Assembly: GCA_015680685.1 (NCBI GenBank)
Contig: MNCI01036774.1
Coordinates: 242,327 to 306,326 of the forward strand
DNA: 64,000 nucleotides
Reading direction: 5' to 3'
Origin: Gnetum montanum
Taxonomy: Eukaryota; Streptophyta; Gnetopsida; Gnetales; Gnetaceae
The notes below the pieces were generated by a model that was not told the origin of the DNA, did no database searches, and saw only the letters and a list, made by a program, of their open reading frames with translations. Position numbers and translations under genes: made by a program. This document shows positions 32,491 to 44,544 of the stretch, piece by piece. Positions within the stretch are counted from its first letter, which is position 1, and each line of letters opens with the position of its first letter.

Positions 32491-33243
32491 AAGTACCTTA
32501 TCCTTAGACATTATTGTAATTAGAATCTTTCGTACACCCATCTTCTACATCACCATGTGCTCCTTTCTACATGTTGTTATATGCACACATTCTCCATTAA
32601 TTTTTTAATTTATGAGCTTTTAGAGATCTTCTTTATTGATTTCATCATATTCTTGGCTTCCCTAGGACTCCAAATTCATAAAAAATTTCTTATATTTTTC
32701 AAGATATTTAAGTTTGAAAATTTTGTCTACAAACCCCATATACAAAGCCCCATCAATGAAGCAAATGCATATACAAGGCCCCATTTATGTGGCTCCATCA
32801 TAAATATGCATGAATCCCCTTTGAAAATTTCACATTTGGTCACAAATGCCAAGGAATTTTCTCAAATTTTCAAAGCCTAGAACCTTCCAAAGCCCATAAC
32901 TTCCTAACTGTTTATCAAAATCACTCTGCTTTCAACCCTATAGCTACTAGAGGAAGCTCTTAGTCTTGGGCACCATAAATGTTTCATTTTTGACAAAAAA
33001 TATTTCACCATTTTTTCTAACTCCCACAAATGTTTAACTAAGAAATCAACATTTAAACATCAAATTACAAGGTTAAACTCTTCCAAAGAGCTTTGGTGAC
33101 ACTTATAATGAAATTAATTAATAAAATATGAATTTACCATGGTAGAACCTTAGCCAAGTGTAACTAATTGACGAGATAAGGTATTCAAAACATTCAAAGT
33201 TAACCATTATATCTACTAATCCATGGATGTGTTGTGATTGTAG
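32490..33243. other. non-coding spacer between the module and the extra ORF
   Basis: Contains text typical of plant Ty3 long untranslated or LTR regions (AAAGCCCATAACTTCCTAAC near 32,890; TCACTCTGCTTTCAACCC) and a 107-codon frame at 32,557-32,880 with no domain. An LTR border could not be defined. Confidence 0.35.
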
Positions 33244-36052
33244 ATGGCATTGAAAGGAAAGCACACGTACGAAGGAAGACTATCTCAACAATGAGAGAAA
33301 TGGCCAAGAATGGGAAGGGGCTGAGAACAAGCCTAGGAAGAATGACTTGCAACCCTCGCCATAGGTCCTCTTAGGGAAGAGGCTGAGGTGGAATATATTT
33401 GTCATATTCCAGAACTAGCAGCAGTAATAGAACATTCCTACCAAGATGAGGCACCAGCTCAACAAACAAGCCTTGAGGTGACCTTGATAGAAGCCTGCCT
33501 AAATCAAATCAAATCAAGGGAGGTCCAAAAAATAGTGCTCCAAAAGTTAAACTTTGGCCCTTTCTTGAAGCAAGCACCTAAAGAAGTACAACACCAATTA
33601 AAGGCCTTTCCCATGTGGCCAATTATCACTTCCACTAGGGAGTGATACATGGGAGAGATATTCTTATTCTAAAACAATAGGCAAGTCAGTTCAACGATCA
33701 AAATCAAGGATATCTAAATGTCCTACTCAGTGCAAGACATTGCTAAAGTGCTTAGGTTACTAGAAACAAGGACGAATCTCACTAAGATTCCAATGTAGGT
33801 AGACCCCAACATCAAAAAGGAATGGGTGCAACAGTACTATGGTGTCCACCATAATGAGTTTAGTGCACTCACATCGATAGAAAGAATCCACTACAAAATT
33901 GTAGCCTTCCACCTAAACCCCACTATGAGGCCCAACAAGATCACTGCCTTTTCTACCCATGCATGCGTCACTCTAAGTGGGAGATTCACTGAAAACATTT
34001 CACAGTTGATTAATCTGGAGATGGAGAAGTAATTTAATGAAAATGAACAAGGAAGGAAGATACTCCTCTTCCCATGCCTCATCAAAAAACTCTATCAAAG
34101 GAGAGGGATAGTCCATTATACAAATGATGCTGTTAGGCATGCTCTAATTGCTAATTGAACAGAGATGATGAAAGACAAAATGCCTACAATGATCATTCAA
34201 AAAGAGGAGTAGTAGCCACCACCTTTACTTGTCACTTAAACAATAGTGCTAGACATCATTACAATAGCCCAAAAATTGCATGAATATTGAGAATGACTCT
34301 TAAGTGAACAAGAGCAACAAGCATGCACAAGTGGTGGGGATCCATCTATGTACTAGTTAGCAATGAATGACCTAAATGAGGAGGCCCAAATAGTCAGCTT
34401 GATGGGGGAAGGTGGATCCATGTTCTCAGTCCAACAACCACACCTATTTGTGAGGTTGAATGCTAGTCCTAGAGAGGTCATAGTATCTCTTGTAGAATAG
34501 TAGCCACTTTCAAAAATCTTTGGAAACATCGCAACCTTCTTGATGCACTTAGAGAAAGGCAAAGGAGCAACAATGCTGGTGATGCAGCACTAAGGGCAGG
34601 AGATAGCAACAAAGGTGGTTGCTAAAAAAATTGCTAAAACACTCAATGCACCTGCAATGTCTATACTAGACATCACTGCACTCAAAGCACATCACAACAT
34701 GCAGAACTACTAGATTGACTAGTGGGAACTAGACAACTATTCCTAGATGTCTTTGATTTTCTGGATAGTATTACTGCAACCTAGTCAAAGCTACTGGAGG
34801 CAAGGGGCAAAAATGCCATCTTAGAAGGGCAACCTAAAATAACCAAGAAGCTAAATGAATTCTTGGTTGCTAAAGTTGATGAATTAAGAGCCCAAATTGC
34901 CAACCCTGCATTTCTCAACCTAACATTGACAAAAGATGAAGCTCTTGAATAGCTTCATACCAAATTGAAAGGGGTTGAGGATGTGGAGATAGTGGTATTC
35001 TACCGATCCTTGGTAGAGGCCACCTAGCACAAAATTCAAAAGACCCTTGATCTGACCCACTAGGTGAAAGTGCAACTAATTGTAGAGAACCATCACCTAT
35101 GAAATGTTAATGAGCATAAACAATAATTGACCAACTTTATCCATCAATAGCAAGAGCAACTAGCAAGAGCAAACATAGAGCTAAGGAGATTGGCAGCTGA
35201 AAGTAAAAACCTCTTCATGGAGAAGGTTTGTGCCCTTCGCTAGAAGACTACAATAGAGGTAACAAATCCAGAAATCAAAGGCTCTCAAATTTGAGAGAGT
35301 TAGGGATCATTACAGAGATTAGGTCAATCTACAAAAAGAAGTTAATAAAAAGCACATCTAGTTGGTGAAGGCAAAAGTAAATGAAACCCTCCAACAAATT
35401 TAGCAAGGAAGAGAAGTTTAGTAAGCAATCGTTAATGGGATAAATGCCTACAATAAGGTGGAAATTTGCATGAAGGAGTTGTAGATTGAAATGCTGATAA
35501 AATACATGGAGCTTTCCAATCTCCAATATGCAAATTTGGCTATGTTGCCTACTAGGTGACCATGGTCAAAATTGAAGAAGCAAGTGGCCAGCTTGTACTT
35601 ATTGTATGAGGTCGAGTTCAAGCAGCATAAGGACACCAAGAAAAAGCTTACAGTGGCAAATGTGGAACTTGAGGTTTTTAAGAGAAAATACATTGATCAA
35701 ATATCTACTACTGAGAACTTGGCCAAAAGGATAAATGACAACCAGAAGCTACAAAATGCAATCAAGGCATTCGATGTAGAACGCAAACAATTCGCTGCTT
35801 GGTTTGTCAACATTAAGTTATTCCCAATAATGCCCTATCCATGGGATATGCCCATTCTAGCCCACATTGGCGATGCCACGTGGACTATGAATGATCCCAA
35901 GAGTAAGAAGGAGAAGATGAAGGCATTACTTAATGCCTTTTGCCTTCCATTAGAGGTTGTAACTATAGCAGGACAACCATAGCCACTGCACATGCTCGAA
36001 GTTGATGAAGATCCTTCAGAACCTCGGGAGCCTCCACCACCTAGGACTATCT
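33244..36052 (+). pseudogene. long coiled-coil extra ORF of an Athila/Tat-like retroelement
   Basis: From the ATG at 33,244 (MALKGKHTYEGRLSQQ) essentially one frame can be followed for about 930 codons through some 50 stops. The first third (33,388-34,140) has DPNIKKEWVQQYYGVHHNEF, HYKIVAFHLNPTMRPNKITA, GRKILLFPCLIKKLYQRRGI, resembling the 'putative plant transposon protein' domain found in extra ORFs of plant Ty3 elements. The centre and last third (34,800-35,780) is Glu/Lys/Gln-rich with heptad character, for example KLTVANVELEVFKRKYIDQI. The end is FAAWFVNIKLFPIMPYPWDM followed by a Pro-rich tail (EPREPPPPRTI). Function is unknown. It follows integrase and the hairpin module and is on the same strand. 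A relic of its end is in the gag-only element (15,950-16,392). Confidence 0.7.
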
Positions 36053-36059
36053 AATCTTC

Positions 36060-38480
36060 ACAGTTGCCTTCATGTCATCAAAGGATGTGTTGTCCAATTC
36101 TGAGTAGTCATGTAATGGTGTTCAATTTTGTGTCATGAACACAACAATTTTTGTAATGTTGTTGATTTGTACACTTAGGCACTTAGTTTTGTCACATATA
36201 AGAGGCACATAGGAGCAAGAAAAATGATAAAAAAAAGGAAAAAACATTATAAAAGAATACAATGACAACAGTCCTTTGAGAACAAAGCCTAACTTATACA
36301 CTAAGAAAAATAGGACATATCCTATTACCCAATCCAAAAATTATAGTACATTATTAGAAGATATATAGTATAAATTAAATATATCAACATGAAAATATAA
36401 TACAAAATTTACAAATGCATTAAAAAGGACATTGAACTCTAACGTTAGATAAGAATTAGTCAAACTTCAATAACTACATATTAATTATTGCAATATAATT
36501 AAAGATCAAAAAAAAGTTTGCTTACACCAAGGATAGGCAAAGAACAATACACACTCTCACATAAAATACAAAATCCATCAATCCCAGTTGAATGTTACAA
36601 TATAGAACCACAACTTAATAACAAGAAAAGTAGTTTAGAACTAAAACAAAAAATTTAGTCATGAGTTACTTCCTCTAAATCCTTCTCATTGTAACTAATG
36701 TTATCACTTGGAAATCACAAAAATGATAAGAGAACCACTTTGAAGACTAATTATGATAATTAACTATTAAAATAATCCCTTATGAGTTTGATTGGAGGCA
36801 TCAGGTAGCTAGATAGTCATGCATATGGGATAGTTGCAAATAGATGTTACCCAAACAAATATAAACAAAAGTAAACAAAGAGAAAATAATGATGATAATA
36901 AAAATATAATAAATAATTAACAAAACTAAAAATTCCATCACCATTCATTAATCCATTAAATGAGTCAAATAAAGAAATGTGTACTTACTAAGAAATGCTT
37001 CCCACATAAAAACTTAGCTAATCACTATGATATGCTTCATGCATAGTCACTACAAAGAGATGATGCTCATCATGATATACTTCATGCATAACTTTCTAGC
37101 TCACCATCATGATATGCTTCATGCATAGTCACCATAGATTATTAATTTGATTGGCCAAATCATAACTAATGTCAAAAGATTAAATATCAAATATAATAAA
37201 CAAAGAAATTCCTAGGTGGTGACAAGATAAACCCAAAAGTTTAGCAAAGCCAATAAATTCATAGATCGTAGAGGCTATTTTTCTTATTGTTTTATCAATT
37301 TTCATTCCCTAGAGGTTAGGTTTTATTTTAGAAAAGTTGCTCAATTTTTTACCATGTGTCCAAAAATGTTGACATCATGCATCATGACTTGCATCATGGC
37401 CTCATGACAAGGTTGTGATGGACTAAGAAGGCATCCTCAAGGTCTATTCTAATAAGAAAAATGACTTTTCCTTCTACTCTATTGGCATATAGAGTTATTT
37501 CACATGTTAAAAATGTAAAAGACAGCTTGAAATCCTAGTTCTATATTTGGAATTTTGGTGGAATTTGAAATAAAGGTAAAACATGGTCAAAATGTGGAAA
37601 AACTTGGTTAAAATATTGATTAACATCCTAGGCATGATAATAAACATCAAAATTGACTAAATTATATAAAAATAATCATAAAATATTTAGATCAAAGAAT
37701 TTAGATGATTTAAGAAATAGTTGCTAACCAAATGGAAATTTGTAAAAGATATATGCAGGCAAAATGAAAATTATTAAAACCCATTAACATGAGTTAAATA
37801 CCAAAATTACTCACTTAAAAATTATAGCATTGTAGAAAAGGATCCTTACATGACTTTGATCTTTATAAAAGCTCCAAATCCTAAGCAAAATTATAGGTTA
37901 GCAATGAGATCTATGAAAGATGTGAATCAAGATTTGGAAAATTTATATTACTGTAGGTCCTAGTTGACAATGCAGATATGGTTAACCATAGATCTAGAGA
38001 TAGCTTCTTTCTAATCCTATAGAGTCTTCCTCTCAGTATCCATCTCCTAATTATCACTAAGGCAAGACAAAAAGATAATCTCTCATGGAATAGTTTCCAA
38101 GCATATATTCTTATAATGGTTTAGTAGCGTTGGGCAAAGGGAAGTTCTCATGGGCAAAACCTAAATTAAAAATAAATTATAATTCTAACAAATATTTTAA
38201 ATTCCTTTTCTCATATAAGCTTTTACCTAGCATTGGCCTAATGGACATCTCCTATGAAAAAGGTAATAGTTATGTCTAACCCCAAGTTGATAGCTAGGTC
38301 TAAGCTCAAACTAATAATAAGGTCTAAGGTCAAAAGTATAATTAATGAAAGGGCTAATATGAAATTCTATAAAACATAGGCTTAAAATAAATTAAAAAAT
38401 AAAATATAAAATATAAAAATTAATTTACCAAAAATATAAATTATCAAATTATACCATACCAAAGTAGTACCTCATGTACT
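36060..38480. other. AT-rich decayed sequence, no gene seen
   Basis: The first part (36,100-36,200) has TTTTTGTAATGTTGTTG, like the 3' untranslated end of the family-A relative at 5,015. The remainder is A-rich and non-coding. It may be the leader of the minus-strand family-B LTR at 38,661. A local repeat is noted separately. Confidence 0.45.
37028..37134. repeat. short tandem repeat with ATGATATGCTTCATGCATA
   Basis: The word ATGATATGCTTCATGCATAG or a one-base variant occurs three times, about 50 bases apart (near 37,028, 37,072 and 37,109). TTCATGCATA is nearly palindromic at ATGCAT. Confidence 0.8.
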
Positions 38481-38484
38481 AATG

Positions 38485-38684
38485 ATCTATCTAGTGTCAA
38501 GTAAAAATCAAACAAAAGGGTTAATGTGCATATGTTAAATGATAGAGGTCTTGTCAATTTTGAATCAATAGAATATATCATACAATCTATCTAGTGTCAA
38601 GTAAAAATCCAACAAAAGGATTAGTGCTCATATGTCAAATGATATAGGTCTTGTCAATTTTGAATCAATAGAATATATCATACA
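38485..38684. repeat. 100-bp tandem duplication across an LTR border
   Basis: Two units of 100 bases (38,485-38,584 and 38,585-38,684) each start ATCTATCTAGTGTCAAG and contain CTTGTCAATTTTGAATCAAT. They differ at only a few positions. Each unit includes the primer-site region and the last 24 bases of the family-B LTR, so the LTR terminus is present twice. Confidence 0.92.
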
Positions 38685-39603
38685 AATCATACTATGATCT
38701 AATTGTAAACTTCAAGGATAATGTTGAGTAGATTGCCAAGAACACTTGCATATATCATTGTGTTTAAGAAACATTAAAGATAACCTAATACATATGATAC
38801 AATTAAAACATATGCTACCATAGTAAGGGATAAAGAGAAAGAATATTAATAAATTTATGTTTTATATTTTTTATGGATTTTACATTTATAAGAAACAAAA
38901 CAATAATAAGCATACATGCATTGAAATCCCTCTTAGGGATAGGTGTAATGCTTGTGTTGCAATCCCTCTTAGGGACACATGCAACACCACACATGAAATG
39001 TAAATAAAATGACTCTTAGTCACATACTCTATGGCCCAACATCATGCCATATAGCCATAACCTCCTTAGGTAAGGATGACTCATCACAACTTAAAATTAA
39101 GGATTAAATAAATATTTTTATTATTTTAATGTTTTATGAATGTTTTTATTGTTTTAGTATTTAAGGCATCAATAGTGGAACAAGGAAAAACCATAAGCAT
39201 TATTTACTACACAAGCACTAGACTTTGCATCAATCAAATAGTTTTGAGCTATGTAAGCTTGGTAGCACTTTGACAAAGTCTAGTCACACCTATAAAAGCA
39301 ATGATTTAAAAGACACACAAAATAGGAAAGGAAATCAAATTACTCAAGGGATGAGGAGCTTTTCATACAAAAAAGGATGACAAAACTAAATGAAAATGCT
39401 TCAAATCAAGTTGCTAAGTATGAGAGCTCACTTCAAGTATTTATAGTTTTCATGTGGAAACAAAAGGGGTTCATCATAACCTAGGCATTAACAGAGGCTC
39501 GTTGATACAACCCAAAGTGATCCTAGACACACGAGAGGAAAGCTCATGCAAACTAAGCTTACCAGGAGGGTGTGTTAGTGCCCCTACGCTAATGAAGGGT
39601 GCA
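38661..39603 (-). mobile_element. family-B LTR (943 bp)
   Basis: Read on the minus strand it starts TGCACCCTTCATTAGCG and ends TATTGATTCA at 38,661, followed by a decayed primer site. The TATA box AACTATAAATACTTG is near 39,432. It is homologous along its length to the split LTR at 10,742-12,577. A direct pair of CAATCCCTCTTAGGGA-like words (about 38,926 and 38,960 on the plus strand) lies in R/U5. Internal sequence would extend to the left, where no gag is recognisable. Confidence 0.75.
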
Positions 39604-40199
39604 AGCTAGAACTTAAGAAAACATGCTAAAAAGGAGTCCTAGGACATCTAAATGAAGCCAAAATCATCCTAAAGAGCTTGGAATCATACATACAATCTTG
39701 AAATGTGACCCATGAGGATAAGGGTGCATCTTGGAAGACTAAGAACCTCTACCAAACCTTCTAGACTATAAACATAGGGCACATGAAGCAATTCCAAAAT
39801 CCAAGGCTTATAATCAACTTCCAAAATGCAACGAGCTAGCTCGTCATTTTCCCACAACTAGGTTAAGGTAGTCTCATAGCTCTAACATCCAAACATAAAA
39901 CTAGGACTAGATGCATAACATGATCAATGTTGAGAAACACAACTATAAAAATATATAGGCCATGAATGCAATACAATATGAGCCACCTCATTAAAAACTA
40001 CTAGACATGATGATTGAGAAAAGAATCCCCCTAATGTACCTTGTTGATATGAAAAGAAGGTTGAAGAGTTGGGTGCAAACATATCAAATCTCTAAAGTTG
40101 TGCATCCAGGTCTACCATACTTAGTCAAAGTTGTTAATTCTACTTATGCAATAGTTATTGCTTCTACAAGAGTGCTTAACATTATTTCATAATGTTTTC

Positions 40200-41390
40200 C
40201 TAGAACTATTCATGACTATTTACTTGCAAAAGCTCATGCTTGACTATGTTTAACTTGACCACCGTCCATTAAAGTTTCTCCCCTAGGTCTATGCATGATT
40301 GACCTATAGAAACTAAGATCACACAAAGGTATCTCCTCTATGCCCCATGTACATCCTCATTAGTTTCCTTAAGTCTTCTCTTAAGGACTATGATAGCTTT
40401 GTCATAGCACAGGATGTACATCCTTTCTAGCATGTTCATCTTCTCCTACAAAGTTGGTTTACTTATAGTCATCTATCAAATTTTGGCATGTAAGGTGTTG
40501 ACTTTCTTCTTATCTTGCATATCTCTCTAATTACATGTTTATTAAGTAGAGCTACAAGTTTATGCAATCTATACATCTTGACATTATAGGTTTCCTATTC
40601 AATCAAATGAATCTTCATGATCTCATCTACAAGTTCCAATGTTCTTTCTCCATAAAGGTACTTGTCTTGAAATTGGGCCATGATTTGAATATCATCCTCT
40701 AAGCTTTATACCTATTGGATAAGGGAGATTATCTATTTATCCTTTTCTTAACTCATTCTTTCCCACTCTTAGGACTAATTCTTCAACATTTTAATTTATC
40801 ACTTCAAGCCATTTTTTATGAACATATCTTCTTCATCAACCTAGTATGTCTAAAATAATTCAACTTATAGGCACTTAATATACACCTCTAGAGTGATTAT
40901 AGAAGGTGTTAGTCTTAGGGATATCATGTGTTCAAGCTATTCATGTAACCATTGTACCTCAACCTAACTTCTTTCTAATTCCCTCAGATAAAATGTTCCA
41001 TCAACATCCATCATTATCAACTTGGCTCATACCTTAATTAGTTCAATCTTTACCATACCATTGATATTTATCAATAATAGCTCAATTCTTAATTCAATTC
41101 ACTACTCCTCCTCCAGCCAATGGCTAGTTACAGGTTGATCGGTAAGCACCTAGAGGACTTCTACCACATGTTAGATGTTGTGCATGTTGCATCTCAACTA
41201 ATGTAAAGAGGAAACACTTCATGAAGACATATGTATTTGTGACTGAATAGTGGCATCAAAATGAACCATGGATTGATCATTTAGCAAGGGAAAAGAAAAC
41301 TAGAAGAGATCCTCTCTTATAGCCTTAACACCCATAATTGCTTCCATCATTTTTAAGAAATTACTACTAAGGTCTTATAAACCTTTGACA
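40200..41390 (-). pseudogene. decayed coiled-coil extra-ORF remnant
   Basis: The minus strand has many short open segments in shifting frames with charged, heptad-like content, for example IMAQFQDKYLYGERTLELVD (about 40,670) and MYILCYDKAIIVLKRRLKET (about 40,420-40,360). The style matches the coiled-coil middle of the ORF at 33,244-36,052 but I could not align it domain by domain. It lies downstream (minus strand) of the family-E LTR at 41,468. The plus-strand frame at 40,007-40,192 is not recognised. Confidence 0.4.
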
Positions 41391-41467
41391 TGAATTATGG
41401 TAGTGTTGGCGAACGTTTGGGACGCGACCGCCAACGAGTGTCCTCAAACAGGATTTAGGTGTCTGCT

Positions 41468-42930
41468 GGTCTCTGGCAACACCAAGGCCCAAATACCTCC
41501 AAATAAACTCAGTAGTTAATGTGAGTATGTGTGTGTGCTGTTGCGGCGTGCGGTTGTATGAAATGTGACAATTTCGTTGTGTGTGAACTACAAATGACTT
41601 TACTTTAAAGAGATTCAGCCAACTTTGTCCAGTACTGTGAGTTATTGAAAGTTTCCTATTTTGTTCAAACTACCTAGTCTACGCGGTCCCTATAATACCT
41701 GCTTGTAACAAATAAAATTTTGCATAAACATTTGAGCACAACTCCGCAAATCTACTCCTAATTTTCCCCAGAGAGAGATATAGTTCCACAAGAAAACTAG
41801 AAATAGAGCAAGATTCAATGGAAATAGACAGAAAAGAAAAGAAAGCAGATTTGTGTGGACCTCAAATATTTAAACAAGGTAAAATGACACGAGTAAACAC
41901 TTCGCAATAAAGTTATTCCAAATTCAATATCTACGAATTGTTCAAACTTCCAAGGCTCAACCAAGCAATATCTTCAAGACAATCCTACTGTGCTACCAAA
42001 AATCGCTGCGTAAACTACCACGTACGAGACTCCACTTTGACTAGACAATAGATGCCAACGATTGCATTCAAACAGAACCTTTAAAAGACTTGACAATTTC
42101 TGATTGAAATAACACGGAAAATCACTTTAAAGATAAAGAAGCTATTCTGGTCCCATCAAAATACCAAAGATTTTCTGAACCCTCTTGGCTACTAAATTGT
42201 TCCACGGCGTGACTACAAACAGAGGCTCTCTTCCAACAACCCAATAGCAGTTCCCAAACGTTGCACAATAACGAAATTTACTACTAAAATGCTCTTAAGG
42301 CTTTCATTCACTAGCACTTCTATGGCAAAATTTTAACAGAAATTTCTATCGGGCAACAAGAACAATAAAAGCAATCTAAAAATCCCAAAATTACTTGCCA
42401 AGGATGATACTATCTAAACCACTAGCTAAGCAATTTAAACAAAACAAAAAATGAAATGTATAACTCACAGGACCATAACAAAGAGGCTGAAATCTTTATT
42501 CTAGCAAGCCATCTTGCAAACAATCTTCTTTACAAATCTTCCAAGTGTGATGATGATGCTCCTTCTTGATGTCCCCTTCCTTCCTCTTTCCTTTTGACCC
42601 TTGAAGCCTTTTTATAGGGTCTAAGGTAGTTAGGTAAGTTACAACTTCCAAAAATATCCCCAAAATATCTCAAAAATATCTCACCAAGCTTTTCTCCCAA
42701 GTAATTGGACTATCCAATCAGAAAATTACTTGCCCAACAAGCTAGGAGATTACATGCCCAATAAGTTAGGCAAGTTACAAAATATCTTGGGTGGTTGCAA
42801 CTATCATAGAGATAAAAAAGGCTACAATTTAGTTATAAACATTATAGTTATAAATAAAAGGGATAATAGCCAAATATTGCCTTTATAGGATGTTACACAA
42901 ATATCCCATAATTGTCCTCTCTTTTTAAAT
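41468..42930 (-). mobile_element. family-E LTR copy 1 with primer-binding site
   Basis: A primer-site-like TTGGTGTTGCCAGAGACC on the minus strand (41,468-41,486) marks the 3' end of an LTR that continues to about 42,930. The minus-strand TATA box CCCTATAAAAAGGC is at about 42,608-42,621. The same succession of motifs (CTCCTAATTTCCCCCA, AGAAATAGAGCAAGATTCAATGG split over two words, CAATAAAG, GAAGCCTTTTTATAG) is present at 52,699-53,890 and, shorter, at 55,960-56,530. This copy is clearly less decayed than the other two and still holds CpG sites (for example ACGCGGTCCC, 41,680). Leftward of the primer site lies TTGGCG...CGCCAA (41,408-41,435), a small inverted repeat. Confidence 0.75.
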
Positions 42931-42979
42931 CATAAAAATATTTTATTTTTCTTGTAATGATATAGATAGTGACCATGGA

Positions 42980-43030
42980 CTTGAGGATATGTAAGTATAT
43001 GTATATTTATATGTATATGTATATTTAACC
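42980..43030. repeat. TATA/TATG microsatellite-like run
   Basis: Imperfect GTATATGTATATTTATATG repeats at about 42,993-43,027, at the border between the family-E LTR and the gene-like segment. Confidence 0.8.
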
Positions 43031-44110
43031 GAATGCGTTTTTAATTCGTGGCGCTCCCAATGTTCCAGGGCCGATTCCACCTTTATCTCCTCTGCACTCT
43101 GCACCTTATTGTTATTGATTTATTCCTGCAGTTCGAATAATAAGCAACGGTTTCAAGAACGACGGAAAAACTGGTTCGTTTCCTCCTCTGCCCGCAACCC
43201 ATGGAAATAGACACAGATGTGAACAGCCACCGTGAGAGTAGGTTCTGCCGCAGCCAATGGTTTCATTGGAGGGTTTTCTTCTTTGCTGTTTCAAAACACG
43301 CGGCATTTCATTGAGGATTTTTTCTGTTTTGCTCTGCGTCATTGCCGGCGCCGTCGTCGTTCTTGCCGTCGTTGCTCTTGAACCGCTGCCGGGAATACTG
43401 CGCCGATGACGTTGCGGAAGGCCTGAGTGAGGGTTTCAGTTTTGCTTGTCTTCAGAGAGGATCTTGCTGCCGCTCTGCGCTATTCGAGTTGGTGCTCTGT
43501 TTTCTGCAGATTCACTACCAACGATCTCATCCTTAGATCAATCTTGTTGAGAAAAAAAAATGAAGTTTGTGCAGGAAGTGTTTGGCAAAATGTATATGAA
43601 TTTTAGTGACAGTTTTCTGCACTGACGGTGCCACATACCCCTGCTCATTGACCCATTGCATTCTCTGTTTCTGTGTTTTTTTTTTTACACAGTGCCGTTT
43701 TGGAGGCTTTCTCTGGCTTCTAGTTATTGCAAATTTTGGTTTATACTCTTATTTTTTTTTTTTTGGACAGCAATGGTTACAGAGAATGAGAATTTTAATG
43801 GCAAAATACTGGGGCAACCCTTGAACAATCCTGTTTCTGCCTTGGTCTCTTATAATAATGCAGAGTACCTCTTTCAATTTGCAATATTCCACTTCTTCCT
43901 TTTTATTGCTGAGAAAACATCTTGCTTACAGAGATAAATATCTTGCTCAACCTTGAAGTTTTAATCAATATATTCTTGAATTACACAGTAGAAATAACCT
44001 CACCCTGCACCAAACTGCTGAATTTGCAATATNTAGAAATAACCTCACCCTGCACCAAACTGCTGAATTTGCAATATTCATCTGTAAACCTCAGTAGAAC
44101 AACACATTGA
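43030..44110 (+). other. gene-like segment, possible 5' part of an unidentified gene
   Basis: Base composition changes abruptly here: CpG and GC rise (GCCGGCGCCGTCGTCG near 43,343) and the sequence is not repeated in the window. A frame of 64 codons (43,342-43,536) is Cys/Arg/Leu-rich. Two good 3' splice-site candidates with long pyrimidine tracts follow: TTTTTTTTTACACAG (ending about 43,693) and TTTTTTTTTGGACAG (ending about 43,771). Immediately after the second is a good start context, CAATGG, opening MVTENENFNGKILGQPLNNP and VSALVSYNNAEYLFQF up to 43,937. I recognise no family. It may be an untranslated first exon, intron and coding exon of a low-copy gene, interrupted on the left by the family-E LTR. 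Confidence 0.4.
43989..44077. other. 44-bp duplication on either side of a single N (probable assembly join)
   Basis: The 44 bases 43,989-44,032 (TAGAAATAACCTCACCC ... TTTGCAATAT) are repeated exactly at 44,034-44,077, with the only ambiguous base of the window (N) at 44,033 between them. Perfect identity in a region otherwise full of decay, with an N at the joint, points to two contig ends that overlap but were not merged. Confidence 0.85.
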
Positions 44111-44540
44111 TGATTCTGTACTTATCAACATGGCTGTGTGAGCTTGCTCCAGTATTTTTTAAATATGAAAATGCCTTTTGTTCACTTATTCTCCTCTTCT
44201 AAAACTGTAAATTTAGCTATTTCTTCATAAAAGAATCTCAACTATTTAATCTGCTTCATGAAATGGCCAAATGTGCCAACAGGTAGCTTGGCCTTCACCT
44301 TAAATGTGCATAATATGCTGAAAACCATCACTAGGAAGGGGTTACTAGCTTTTCATAATGTTGAAGCTAAGAGGTTTGGAGATGAATCTACTTGGTTGTT
44401 GCCCCTGCATTTGTTGAAATACTTAAGCTACAAATGGTGCTCTTGTTTGGTGCTAAAAGAGCTAGTCTAAAGGTTGGATATGAGATATCTCTATTCAAGG
44501 CATTTCATCTTTTAGAATACAATTCCAACGATCATTACAT
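44110..44540 (+). other. unidentified frames
   Basis: Overlapping plus-strand frames at 44,258-44,470 (GSLAFTLNVHNMLKTITRKG) and 44,392-44,604 (AFVEILKLQMVLLFGAKRAS) may be two frames of one decayed exon. No family was recognised. Confidence 0.25.
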
Positions 44541-44544
44541 TCTT

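Noticed and set aside
37028-38684. Direct repeats as a possible CRISPR array or satellite
   Set aside because: Only two or three units each, no regular spacers, plant nuclear context; they are local duplications.
41408-41435. TTGGCG...CGCCAA inverted repeat as an operator-like site
   Set aside because: A single short occurrence next to a primer-binding site, not shared with the other family-E copies.
43112-43342. Minus-strand frame of 76 codons in the gene-like island
   Set aside because: No family match; the splice-site and start-context evidence in this island is on the plus strand.
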